In this document: positions 1-8,903 of the stretch, piece by piece
Layout of the letters: each line of letters begins with the position of its first letter
Numbering within the stretch: the first letter of the stretch is position 1
NCBI GenBank assembly: GCA_017308115.1
Contig: JAFKFS010000015.1
Coordinates: 1 to 64,000 of the forward strand
Reading direction: 5' to 3'
DNA from: Bordetella sp.
GTDB lineage: Bacteria; Pseudomonadota; Alphaproteobacteria; Caulobacterales; Caulobacteraceae
Length of the DNA stretch: 64,000 nt
Notes under the pieces: generated by a model
What the model was told of the DNA's origin: nothing
Database searches by the model: none
The model's input: only the letters and a program-made list of their open reading frames with translations
Position numbers and translations under genes: made by a program

Positions 1-300
1 CACATAGTCGCCGATGGCGATGGCGGCCTCGCGGAAGACATCCATGCGCGACAGGGCCGCCAGCCCCAGCCTCAGGGCGCCCGGCCCGAGTTCATAGCGT
101 CCCGTCGCGGCGTCCTGTCGGGCCATGCCCGCCGCGATCAGGCTGACCAGATAACGATGCGCCTGCGAGGCCGAAAGGTCCGACGCCTGGGCGATCGCGC
201 CCAGGGCCGCGGCCCCGTCCAGGGAGGCCAGCACGTCCAGCACGCGCAGGCCGATGCCCACCGACTGAATGCCCTGTCGCCGCTCCGTCGTCTCGTTCAT
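1..300 (-). CDS. IclR-family transcriptional regulator (partial, C-terminus beyond window)
   Basis: The first 100 residues are visible, beginning MNETTERRQGIQSVGIG; the rest lies left of the window. The segment matches the N-terminal winged helix-turn-helix of IclR regulators: residues 14-60 form helix-turn-helix with the typical phrase SASQAHRYLVSLIAAGMARQ, followed by the wing (TGRYELGPGALRLG), after which the family has a ligand-binding GAF-like domain. IclR proteins bind DNA as dimers and usually control neighbouring catabolic genes; the target here would be outside the window. The gene reads leftward, divergent from the Crp/Fnr gene at 582, so the gap 301-581 holds both promoters. Ligand cannot be inferred. 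Confidence 0.88.
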   Translation of the reverse strand, partial: MNETTERRQGIQSVGIGLRVLDVLASLDGAAALGAIAQASDLSASQAHRYLVSLIAAGMARQDAATGRYELGPGALRLGLAALSRMDVFREAAIAIGDYV

Positions 301-581
301 GCCGCCTGTTCCACGTCAGCCTGTCCCCCCGCCTCTCATGCTTAGTCGATCAGGGACTTACAAGGGCGGGACGATGCAAGGGTCCGCCCGCCGCCTCCCG
401 CTTCGCACGAAAGCGGCGGCCCGACCCGATCTTAACTTAAAATAAGCCTTTTTGCGCCTTGGCCGGAACGACCGCCGCACCGTCGCCGTTTTCCGTTCGG
501 AGGAACGCCTGGGATGGTGTGGGAGAAGGACGTAAGCCGGACCGCCGGAGGGGGTCGGTCGCGCCTGCCCGTGAGGGCGTG
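301..581. other. Divergent intergenic region between IclR and Crp/Fnr genes
   Basis: No convincing gene. The most AT-rich stretch is 431-452 (cttaacttaaaataagcc), a plausible promoter area for the rightward Crp/Fnr gene. An in-frame TTG at 459 could extend that gene by 41 codons, but the added residues are low-complexity and Arg/Pro-rich and have no family equivalent. Confidence 0.5.
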
Positions 582-1334
582 GTGACGCGCGCCGTCAGCG
601 TGCGCCGCTCCGCCGCCGCGTCCGGCGACCTGGCCGCCCTGCGCAACCTGACCGCCATCGCTCGACTGAGCGACGAAGAGCGGGCCCTGGTGCGGCGCTT
701 ATGCATGTTTCAGGAGTCGGTTCCCGCCGGCCAGCCCTTCGATCCTGACGGACGGGCGGCGTCGCCGCGCCTGATCCTGAGCGGATGGGCCTGTCGACAG
801 CGCATTCTGGCCGATGGTCAGCGGCAGATCTTCGGCTTCCTCCTGCCCGGCGATTCGGTGGGGCTGAGCCTCAATCCCCGCCCGCTGGACGAAACGAGCA
901 CCGTCGCCCTGACGCGGGTCGAATATGTCGACGCCCTGATGCTGCGCGAGATTCTGGCCCTGCATGATCCCCGTCATGACCGCCTGCGCGCGGCCCTGGC
1001 CGCCTCGCGTCGCTATGAGGAGGCCTGCCTGCTGAACCACGTCGTGCGCCTGGGGCGGCAGTCGGCCCAGGCGCGGCTGGCGCATCTGCTGCTGGAGTTG
1101 CGCGACCGGCTGCAGCGCGCGGGCCTGTGCAGCGGCGAGCGCCTGCACCTGCCCCTCACCCAGGAGACCCTGGCCGACGCCCTGGGGCTGAGCCTGGTCC
1201 ACGTCAGCCGTACCCTGGGCCAGATGCGGCGTGCGCGGCTGATCGCCATGCAGTGCGGCTGGGTGACCCTTCTGGACGAGGCCTATCTGCGCGTCGCCAG
1301 CGACTACGGCGTCGACGACCACGCCCTTCATTAA
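582..1334 (+). CDS. Crp/Fnr-family transcriptional regulator
   Basis: A 250-residue protein with the Crp/Fnr plan: an N-terminal cyclic-nucleotide-binding-like beta-roll (ILSGWACRQRILADGQRQIF, then GFLLPGDSVGL), a long dimerisation helix, and a C-terminal winged helix-turn-helix (LPLTQETLADALGLSLVHVS, then RTLGQMRRARLI). The phrase QETLADALGLSLVHVSRTL is the recognition helix typical of the family. I see no N-terminal cysteine cluster, so an Fe-S Fnr sensor is unlikely, and the beta-roll lacks an obvious cAMP phosphate-binding Arg-Ser pair. I chose GTG 582 because the protein then starts near where relatives do (DLAALRNLTAIARLSDEER) and GAGGG lies just upstream. It sits 25 bases before the outer-membrane gene at 1360 and may control the fibre/export cluster; that role is inferred from position only. 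Confidence 0.85.
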   Translation: MTRAVSVRRSAAASGDLAALRNLTAIARLSDEERALVRRLCMFQESVPAGQPFDPDGRAASPRLILSGWACRQRILADGQRQIFGFLLPGDSVGLSLNPRPLDETSTVALTRVEYVDALMLREILALHDPRHDRLRAALAASRRYEEACLLNHVVRLGRQSAQARLAHLLLELRDRLQRAGLCSGERLHLPLTQETLADALGLSLVHVSRTLGQMRRARLIAMQCGWVTLLDEAYLRVASDYGVDDHALH

Positions 1335-1359
1335 CCAGAGCGAAGAGAGAGCGAGCGTC

Positions 1360-2700
1360 ATGAGTTCCCCCGAACACCCTCGACCCCGCCCGCCTCTCCG
1401 CGCATCGCCCCCGCCGCCGCGGCGCGGCTCCATCCTGCGGAGGATGGGCGTTTCGGCGGCCATGACGGCGCTGCTGGCGCCCGGCGCAGCCCTGGCCCAG
1501 GACGCCGATCTGGCGGCGCGGGTGGCTCGACTGGAAGCCCTGGTCATCGAACAGCAACGTCGGATCGAAGCCCAGGAGGCCCAGCTGGCCGAACGCGCCG
1601 CCGCCCCGCCCGTCGATTCCCGCTGGCGGGTGCAGACCGACGAGGCGGGCCGGGCGATCTTCGCCGACCGGACGCTGGACCAGCTGCGCGCCGGCCGGCA
1701 GGTCGCCAGCGCCGTCGCGCCCAACGGCCCGGCGCAGCCGACCCCGCCGCCCGCCGAAGCTCCGCCGCCGCCTTCGCCCGAGGTGCGGCGCGAACAGCTG
1801 GCCGCCATCCCCGAAGGCATCGCCGTGCTGAGCCGGCCGGGCAAGCTGACGGTAGACCTGTCGACTGAATACACCCGCTCCAGCGCCAATCGCCTGGTCT
1901 TTCGCGGCATCGAGATCGTGCCCGGCGTCCAGATCGGCGTGATCGAGGCCAATGAGGCCGACCGCGACACCGGCGTCGTCACCCTGGCGGCGAAATACGG
2001 CATCGCCCCGCGCCTGGAAGGGGAGCTTCGCGTGCCCTACGTCTGGCGCAACGACACCATCACCACCGTGCAGCAGCGCGACCAGGCGGTGACCCGCACC
2101 ATCGATCTGAGCGGCGAAGACATCGGCGACGTCGAGGCCGCCATCCGCTATCAGATCAACGGCGGCGAACGCGGCCGTCCCATCTTCATCGCTGGCCTGA
2201 GGGTCAAGAGCGACACCGGCGAAGGCCCCTTCGACATCGACCGCGACGAGTTCGGCATCGCCACCCGCCTGGCCACCGGCTCCGGCTTCTGGGGCGTCGA
2301 GCCCAGCGTCAGCTTCCTCTATCCCAGCGATCCGGCGGTCATCTTCGGCAGCCTGAGCTACTTCGCCCACCTGCCGCGGGACATCGACAAGACCGAAGGC
2401 GAAATCCACATCGGCAAGGTCGATCCGGGCGACGCCATCGGCCTGGCCATCGGTTTCGGTTTTTCGCTTAACCCGCGCTTCTCCTTCTCGCTGGGCTATA
2501 AGCACAACTACATCCGGCCGACCTCGAGCGAGCTGAACGACATCATGGAAAAATCCGACGAACTGCAGGTGGGCGCCCTTCAGTTCGGCATGTCCTACCT
2601 GATCAACGACCGCTACAGCCTGAACGGCAATTTCGAGTTCGGCGTGACCGAGGACGCGCCGGACATGCGCTTCATCCTGCGCCTGCCGATCGTGTTCTGA
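1360..2700 (+). CDS. Outer-membrane beta-barrel protein with N-terminal coiled coil (FapF-like)
   Basis: A 446-residue protein. A basic, proline-rich N-terminus precedes a signal-like hydrophobic stretch ending GAALAQ (about residue 47). Residues 48-83 form a heptad-rich coiled coil (ARVARLEALVIEQQRRIEAQ). A Pro/Ala-rich linker (about 120-150) leads to a C-terminal barrel of alternating strands that ends in Phe (LPIVF), the classical barrel-insertion signal. Coiled coil, linker and barrel is also the plan of FapF, the Pseudomonas pore that exports Fap amyloid subunits. The convergent neighbour operon encodes a C39 peptidase and repeat-rich exported proteins, which supports an export-pore role. 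Family membership is inferred from architecture, not from an alignment. ATG 1444 is an alternative start with a shorter signal peptide, but its purine-rich stretch is too close to act as a ribosome site. Confidence 0.7.
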   Translation: MSSPEHPRPRPPLRASPPPPRRGSILRRMGVSAAMTALLAPGAALAQDADLAARVARLEALVIEQQRRIEAQEAQLAERAAAPPVDSRWRVQTDEAGRAIFADRTLDQLRAGRQVASAVAPNGPAQPTPPPAEAPPPPSPEVRREQLAAIPEGIAVLSRPGKLTVDLSTEYTRSSANRLVFRGIEIVPGVQIGVIEANEADRDTGVVTLAAKYGIAPRLEGELRVPYVWRNDTITTVQQRDQAVTRTIDLSGEDIGDVEAAIRYQINGGERGRPIFIAGLRVKSDTGEGPFDIDRDEFGIATRLATGSGFWGVEPSVSFLYPSDPAVIFGSLSYFAHLPRDIDKTEGEIHIGKVDPGDAIGLAIGFGFSLNPRFSFSLGYKHNYIRPTSSELNDIMEKSDELQVGALQFGMSYLINDRYSLNGNFEFGVTEDAPDMRFILRLPIVF

Positions 2701-2707
2701 CATGAAG

Positions 2708-2731
2708 AAGGGGCCGCCACGGCGGCCCCTT
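2708..2731. terminator. Bidirectional terminator between convergent genes
   Basis: A near-perfect GC-rich hairpin, ggggccgcc / ggcggcccc, flanked by aa and tt. It lies between the barrel gene ending at 2700 and the leftward operon ending at 2756, so it can terminate both. Confidence 0.7.
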
Positions 2732-2755
2732 CCCTGGCCTGCGGCGCCAACCAGC

Positions 2756-3442
2756 CTAGAAGCCGCCCAGGCTCCGAAGACCTGCCCAATCGATGTCGCT
2801 GGCGATGTTGGAACCGTAGTTGTGCCGCTGACTGTTGGTCTGGATCATCCCCAGGTCGGGCAGGACCAGATTCAACTCCATATCCTGACGGATGTCGCGG
2901 TTGTCGGCGTTGTTGATGATGAGGTTCTGCAACTGGCTGGTCGTGATGTTGTGCAGGATGGCCGTGGCGCCGTCCCCGTCGATCACCGCCACCCCGCGGG
3001 CGTTGTTCAGTCCGCGCAGATCAACGCCGCCCGCCATCAGGCCGGCCATGGCGCCCGCCAGGTCGGAGACGCCGGGGACATTGTGCTGGACCTGTTCGGT
3101 GACGGCGCCGGTCGGCGTCCAGGTCAGCTGGGTCTGCAGGGCCAGTTGATCGTTGACGTAGGAACGCACCACGACGCCGAAGCCGAAGGTGAAGCCCGCC
3201 GCGCTCATGAAGCCGCCGCGCGCCTCGGCCATGTCGGCCTCCGTCATGACCCGAGGTCCATCCGACAGCGCCACCGTCGGCAGGGCCGGCGTCGAAGCCT
3301 GCGGCGGCGGCGCGCCGATGACCAGGGGCTCGCCCGCGAGGTCCGCGGCGAAGGGAGCGGACTGGGCCGAGACCGGCGCCGCGAGGCAGATCGGGGCCAG
3401 CAGACTCATGGTCGCAAGGAGACCGGATCGCGCGCGTCGCAT
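2756..3442 (-). CDS. Exported protein with double-glycine-like motif, fibre-cluster component
   Basis: 228 residues with a Sec-type signal peptide (MRRARSGLLATMSLLAPICL, then AAPVSA). Residues 66-77 read MTEADMAEARGG, which has the spacing of the double-glycine leader recognised by C39 peptidases: hydrophobic at -12 and -7, acidic at -8, GG at -2/-1. A C39 peptidase is encoded immediately upstream. Residues 171-194 (LQNLIINNADNRDIRQDMEL and on) resemble the C-terminal modules of the two other exported proteins in the operon. It is last in the operon: its ATG is four bases after the peptidase stop, and the stop overlaps a GAGGTGA ribosome site, so translation is probably coupled. I do not recognise a named family. 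By analogy with Fap it could be an accessory or minor subunit. Confidence 0.72.
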   Translation of the reverse strand: MRRARSGLLATMSLLAPICLAAPVSAQSAPFAADLAGEPLVIGAPPPQASTPALPTVALSDGPRVMTEADMAEARGGFMSAAGFTFGFGVVVRSYVNDQLALQTQLTWTPTGAVTEQVQHNVPGVSDLAGAMAGLMAGGVDLRGLNNARGVAVIDGDGATAILHNITTSQLQNLIINNADNRDIRQDMELNLVLPDLGMIQTNSQRHNYGSNIASDIDWAGLRSLGGF

Positions 3443-3446
3443 GGCG

Positions 3447-4193
3447 TCACCTCAGATAAGGGTCGAGAGAGAAGCGCGTCGTCACCTGATAGAGCGGCGG
3501 CAGCTCCCGCGTCAGTTCCGCCAGGGACATGGGCTGCAGCGCCTGGCCCGGCCTGGACCGGTTCCACGCCCGCCACTCCTCGGCGTCGTTGAAGGTGTCC
3601 GCCGGCTGGCGGACGACGAAGGCGACCCCATTCCACATGGCGGCGAACTGGTCGCGCGAATAGATCTTCAGCCCCAGGGCCGGATCGCCGATCAGGACGC
3701 GGCCCGCATCGTCGCCCTTGAAGACGACGAAGTGCTTGTAGCCGGCCGTGTCGATCATCACGATCGCGGGGGCGTTCATCGCGATCAGTTCGTCCAGGCT
3801 GAGCCGGAAGCCGTCCGCCGGAAAACCGCGCGCGTCGAGATACCGCTTCATGTCCAGCAGCGAGAAGCCGACGCGGCGGATGGTCGCCTGATCGCCGTCG
3901 GCGAACATGGCGCGGAAAATCCCGGCCTCGTCGACGTCGCGGCCGTAGTGGTGCCGCAAAAGCGTGGCCAGGGCCGCCGAGCCGCAGCTGAAGTCATACT
4001 GCTGGCGCACCACGGTGCGGAACGGCAGGTCGCGATAGCTGACCACCCTCACCCGCGCGGCGGCCGGGCCGTTGTTCAGCAGGATGTCCGCTCGGACCGA
4101 GGACGCGGATAGGACCGCAGGAGCGGCCGCAGCGGCCAGCGCCAGACCCAGCAGGCTCCGCCTCAGCGGAATCCGGGCGGCCGCGCGTGTCAC
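3447..4193 (-). CDS. Exported C39-family cysteine peptidase (FapD-like)
   Basis: 248 residues with an N-terminal signal peptide (residues 8-35, ending near SSVRA), then a C39 peptidase domain. Catalytic elements are intact: QQYDFSCGSAALATLL gives the oxyanion Gln (64/65) and Cys70; GYKHFVVFKG gives His154; LIGDPALG gives Asp170. Classical C39 domains are fused to ABC transporters and cut bacteriocin leaders after GG in the cytoplasm. This one is free-standing and has a signal peptide, like FapD of the Pseudomonas Fap amyloid system, so it should act in the periplasm. GTG start at 4193; the GTGA overlap with the preceding stop indicates translational coupling. Neighbouring exported proteins carry matching double-glycine-like motifs, which makes them the obvious substrates; that pairing is inference. 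Confidence 0.85.
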   Translation of the reverse strand: MTRAAARIPLRRSLLGLALAAAAAPAVLSASSVRADILLNNGPAAARVRVVSYRDLPFRTVVRQQYDFSCGSAALATLLRHHYGRDVDEAGIFRAMFADGDQATIRRVGFSLLDMKRYLDARGFPADGFRLSLDELIAMNAPAIVMIDTAGYKHFVVFKGDDAGRVLIGDPALGLKIYSRDQFAAMWNGVAFVVRQPADTFNDAEEWRAWNRSRPGQALQPMSLAELTRELPPLYQVTTRFSLDPYLR

Positions 4194-4606
4194 GGGTTCG
4201 GCGCCGTCGTCACGATATTGATCGTGATCGCGCCTTGCAGATTGTTGTTGTTGCCGCTGTTCATGACGAAGTTGCCGATGCCGTTGAATCCGGAAAAGGC
4301 GTTGGCGTCGATGCGCATGGCCCCGGTCGTCACCGTATTGGCGTTGACGCTGTTGCCGCTGTTGGTCGCCTGCAGCAGCTGATCGCTGGCGATCAAGACC
4401 GACGGCGCGCCCTGGCGTCCATGCAGGGCGTCCAATTCGTCCGCCGCCAGCGAACGGGGACCGCCGGCGGGCGCGCCCGAAACGTCGGCCGAAACGTCGG
4501 GAGGCGTCGGCGCGAGGACGATCAGGGGCGCAGGGGGCGACGGCGAGGCGGCCGAACTGGGATCGGCCGCCCCCAGCAACGCCAGGGTCGACAGAAGAGT
4601 GAGCAT
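4190..4606 (-). CDS. Small exported protein with double-glycine-like motif, fibre-cluster component
   Basis: 138 residues. A short hydrophobic N-terminus (MLTLLSTLALLGAADPSSA) acts as a signal peptide, followed by a Pro/Ala-rich spacer. Residues 53-64, [12 protein letters not shown], align position for position with the C39 leader consensus (L -12, E -8, L -7, L -4, G -2), except that the final residue is Arg instead of Gly. The remainder is Asn/Gly/Ser-rich and ends in the module seen in the sister proteins (AFSGFNGIGNFVMNSGNNNN, then LQGAITINIV). The start has GGGAGG five bases upstream, and the stop overlaps the peptidase start by four bases. Composition suggests a beta-rich subunit or nucleator. 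No named family recognised. Confidence 0.75.
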   Translation of the reverse strand: MLTLLSTLALLGAADPSSAASPSPPAPLIVLAPTPPDVSADVSGAPAGGPRSLAADELDALHGRQGAPSVLIASDQLLQATNSGNSVNANTVTTGAMRIDANAFSGFNGIGNFVMNSGNNNNLQGAITINIVTTAPNP

Positions 4607-4662
4607 GGTGCCCTCCCGGAAAGAAGATCGGCGGCCGAGGGACCGGCCGCCGAAACCGAAGC

Positions 4663-5523
4663 TTAGTTGCCGCCGCCCCCGAAGGTGACGTTGGCGTTGG
4701 CGCTGACGGCCGTCGCCGCCTGACCGACCGAAGCCAGACCGGTGTTGTTGCTCACCGTCTGGATGCCCGCGAAGCCCGCGAAGGCGCCGCCGTTCTGATT
4801 GATGTCGCCGGTGCGGATCCGCCCGTTTTGCGGGCCGCGGCCCTCTTCCGACATGTCGAAGCTCAGGTTGCTGACGTTGGCGCTGAGCTCCTGCATGTTC
4901 AGGGACACGCGGATGTTGCCGATATTGGTGGAGTTGTCGTTGCCCGAGTCATTCACCGAGTTGTCGTTGAAGGAATCGGCGATATCGACCCCCAGCTCCA
5001 GATTGGTGTTCACCGAATTGTCGGTGTTGGTCGAGGCGTCGGTGTTGAACGAGTCGGAGATGCCGACTTCGGTGTTGGTCGAGTTGTCCGAATTGTCGTT
5101 GAACGAATCGGTCACGCCGACATCGAGATCGGTATTCGTCGAATTGTTCGAGTTGTCGTTGAACGAGTCCGCGACGCCCAATTCGAGGTTGGTGTTCGTC
5201 GAATTGTTCGAATTATCCGAATTGTTCGAGTTGTCGTTGAACGAATCCGCGACGCCCAGGTCCAGGTCCGTGTTGGTCGAGTTGTTCGAATTATCGTTCA
5301 GCGAATCCGAAACGCCGAGGGCGAGCGAATTGTCGGTGTTGAACGAGTCCGCGACGCCCAGATCCACATCGGTGCTGTTGCCGCCGCTGTTGTAGGAATC
5401 GGTCGCCGTGGTGTTGCCGCCGACCGCGCCGTTCGGCCCGCTCGACGACTGGGCCTGAGCCATGCCGGCGAAGGCCAGGGCTCCAGCCAGGGCCGCTGCG
5501 GACGTCATCAATTTGGCACGCAT
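4663..5523 (-). CDS. Asn/Ser/Asp-rich repeat protein, candidate functional-amyloid subunit
   Basis: 286 residues: signal peptide ending AGMAQAQ (residue 25), then residues 52-202 built of seven imperfect units centred on GVADSFNDNSNNSTNTDLDL, with the Asp-Ser-Phe core at residues 59, 73, 93, 119, 139, 157 and 183. The C-terminal part (245-281) holds GGAFAGFAGIQTVSNN and a following Gln-Ala-Ala stretch, which resembles the end of the neighbouring small exported protein. There is no cysteine. Asn/Ser/Gln-rich repeats in an exported protein beside a C39 peptidase and a coiled-coil barrel parallel FapB/FapC. I chose ATG 5523 over an upstream in-frame ATG at 5565 because GGAGG lies six bases before it and the signal peptide then starts correctly. 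It is first in the operon, 56 bases ahead of the next gene, as expected for the most abundant subunit. No double-glycine motif is evident. Confidence 0.78.
   Translation of the reverse strand: MRAKLMTSAAALAGALAFAGMAQAQSSSGPNGAVGGNTTATDSYNSGGNSTDVDLGVADSFNTDNSLALGVSDSLNDNSNNSTNTDLDLGVADSFNDNSNNSDNSNNSTNTNLELGVADSFNDNSNNSTNTDLDVGVTDSFNDNSDNSTNTEVGISDSFNTDASTNTDNSVNTNLELGVDIADSFNDNSVNDSGNDNSTNIGNIRVSLNMQELSANVSNLSFDMSEEGRGPQNGRIRTGDINQNGGAFAGFAGIQTVSNNTGLASVGQAATAVSANANVTFGGGGN
4918..5370 (-). repeat. Coding tandem repeats in the candidate amyloid gene
   Basis: Seven imperfect units with spacings of 14, 20, 26, 20, 18 and 26 codons, consensus G-V-x-D-S-F-N-D-N-S followed by N-S-T-N-T. Variation is mostly insertion of extra N-S/D-N steps, as expected from slippage or recombination. 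The tract is less GC-rich than its surroundings because of the Asn codons. Confidence 0.85.
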
Positions 5524-5855
5524 TTCATTGCCTCCAATCAAGGGTTTCAAAGGAGGCTCCTCCACCTCCGAAGGCCGAAATCGTCATTTGAAGGCGGTCG
5601 TTCCCCCCTGAAGAACCTCTGTTTTTTCTCTGGAATTCCCGCTCAGGCGCGGTCAGGCGAGCGACGGTCCGATCAAATGGAGTGGCGACGCCCCTCCGAG
5701 CCACGCCCCGGTCCTTCATTTGATCAGAACCTGACCCTGAATAAACTTGGCGAAGTCGTGACTTTTTTCGGGCGCCGCGCCGTCCGTCCGCGCTGCGTGG
5801 CCCGCATCCGGCCGCCGTGGCGCAATCGCTCCAGCCGTGCTACGCGCGCCGGACC
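5524..5855. other. Divergent intergenic region between the fibre operon and lepA
   Basis: No supported gene. It must contain the leftward promoter of the fibre operon and the rightward promoter of lepA. A TTGATC at 5719 spaced 16 bases from TAAACT is a weak candidate for lepA. A T-tract lies near 5621-5628. No operator palindrome stands out. Confidence 0.5.
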
Positions 5856-7664
<1,809 letters not shown>

Positions 7665-7696
7665 TCGTCATCCAAGGAAGCTGAATCAAGAGAGGA

Positions 7697-7730
7697 GCGG
7701 AAAGCGGTGCTTTCCGCCCTTTGTTCTTTT
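7697..7730 (+). terminator. Rho-independent terminator of lepA
   Basis: Perfect 9-bp stem gcggaaagc / gctttccgc with a three-base loop, followed by a T-rich run (ccctttgttctttt). It lies 33 bases after the lepA stop. Confidence 0.85.
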
Positions 7731-7734
7731 GACC

Positions 7735-8676
7735 TCAGAACCCCGCCCGCCACGTCTCCGCCGTCAGCGTGACCGCCGCCTCGAGCGGGGGCTTGAGTTG
7801 GAAGAGAGCCGGGGCGGCGGAGAGGTCGTGGAGGCGGTAGAGGCGCCAGGCGTCGGGGCGTTCGGCGGAGACCTCGCGCTCGGTGCGGGTCAGGAAGAAG
7901 TCGGTGGCGGGGCCGCCGCGCGTGGCCTTGACCTCGATCAGGCGCTCGCGGCCCGCCGGATCGAAACTGCGGATGTCGTAGCCGGCGCCGTCGCCGCGCT
8001 CCTGGGACGTCCATTCGACCTTGCGCGCCAGGTCAGGGCGGTCATGGGCGATCAGGAAGGCGCGCTCGTGGTGAAAGACGTGATGCTCGCCCCACTGGCC
8101 CAGGGCGCGGTTGCGGTGGTCGCGGGCGGCGGGGTCGTATTTGCGGACGATGCGGGCGAGACCCTCGGGCCGGGGTTTACGCGCCGGGCCGAGGGGTGGC
8201 GGGCTGGCGACCGGGAGGATGGCGGCGGGCGGGACGTCCTGCCGGCTCCAGGGTGAAACGAAGGGCCGATCCGGTTCGTGGACGGAAGGCTGGCGTGGCG
8301 CCGGCCCCTGCGCCGCTTCACGCCCCCCCTCCCCCTGCCATGGGGAGGACAGTGACAGGCCGAGGCTCCAGGCGTCGGGATGGGCGTCAAGGTAGCGTTC
8401 GACGGCCGGGAAGAGCGCGTTCTGGATGTTGTCCATGCGCCGGTAGCCGCGGATGGTCGGCAGGCTGAGGTCGGCCAGGACCGAGGACAGGTTCATGTGC
8501 TTGAACTCGACCGAGCGGTGCGAACGACCCGTGCGCGCCATCAGGTCGCGGGCGTGATGCGCCTTGACGTAAGGACGGCCCGCAAGCTCGGCCGCCAGCA
8601 TGGCGAAATAGGTCGCGACGATGGCGTCCAGTTCGTCCGCCCGCCAGTCCGTTCCTACCTTAGATTGGTCGATCAT
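7735..8676 (-). CDS. DUF3883 domain protein, nuclease-like (PD-(D/E)xK-type core)
   Basis: 313 residues. The C-terminal part (about 190-300) is a DUF3883/NO VEIN-type domain with GAGYDIRSFDPAGRERLIEV followed by KATRG: the Asp...Glu-x-Lys arrangement of restriction-endonuclease-fold nucleases. The N-terminal part (1-105) is a conserved helical domain (AHHARDLMARTGRSHRSVEF; LPTIRGYRRMDNIQNALFP) found in many DUF3883 proteins of unknown role. Between them, residues about 106-150 are low-complexity, and one stretch (SSPWQGEGG) is the translation of a palindromic intergenic repeat. DUF3883 domains occur in defence and DNA-repair proteins, but no other defence gene is nearby, so the function is open. 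It faces lepA across the terminator. Confidence 0.8.
   Translation of the reverse strand: MIDQSKVGTDWRADELDAIVATYFAMLAAELAGRPYVKAHHARDLMARTGRSHRSVEFKHMNLSSVLADLSLPTIRGYRRMDNIQNALFPAVERYLDAHPDAWSLGLSLSSPWQGEGGREAAQGPAPRQPSVHEPDRPFVSPWSRQDVPPAAILPVASPPPLGPARKPRPEGLARIVRKYDPAARDHRNRALGQWGEHHVFHHERAFLIAHDRPDLARKVEWTSQERGDGAGYDIRSFDPAGRERLIEVKATRGGPATDFFLTRTEREVSAERPDAWRLYRLHDLSAAPALFQLKPPLEAAVTLTAETWRAGF
8328..8348. repeat. Palindromic repeat (family A) inside a coding sequence
   Basis: cctcccc-n7-ggggagg, with flanks like the intergenic copies near 8763, 17277, 20727 and 35378. Here it lies in frame within the DUF3883 gene and encodes SSPWQGEGG. Confidence 0.75.
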
Positions 8677-8762
8677 CGCCCCTCCGCCTATCAGAGGTTA
8701 GCTTTGCCTTGACCGGTTGACCAGGAAGCATGGGACTGGCGCGGTCAGAGACGATCGCCCGA

Positions 8763-8811
8763 CCTCCCCACCCGGTCGCTGGCGCGACCACCCTCCCCAT
8801 AAAGGGGAGGG
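8763..8811. repeat. Intergenic palindromic repeat, family A
   Basis: cctccccacccggtcgctgg followed by cgcgaccaccctccccat and aaggggaggg. The same text recurs at 17374-17420. The hairpin cctccccat / aaggggagg lies at 8792-8810, between divergent genes. Confidence 0.8.
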
Positions 8812-8903
8812 AGAGGCGGTGAGGCTGGCGTAAGAGCGTGTGGGTTTTCAGGGGCTTGGGGGCGGATCGGCGTATCCAGCCCGCCTGGGTCGGCGCCGCG
8901 CCT

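Noticed and set aside
459..581. Longer N-terminus of the Crp/Fnr regulator from a TTG
   Set aside because: The extra residues are Arg/Pro-rich and unlike the family; a GTG at 582 with a nearby purine stretch fits better.
4799..5395. Plus-strand open frame over the repeat region
   Set aside because: It is the complement of the tandem-repeat gene; its own repeats (ELSLNESATP) are a by-product, and it has no ribosome site.
7735..8676. Member of a defence island
   Set aside because: DUF3883 can be found in defence systems, but the neighbours are housekeeping (lepA, M16 peptidase).
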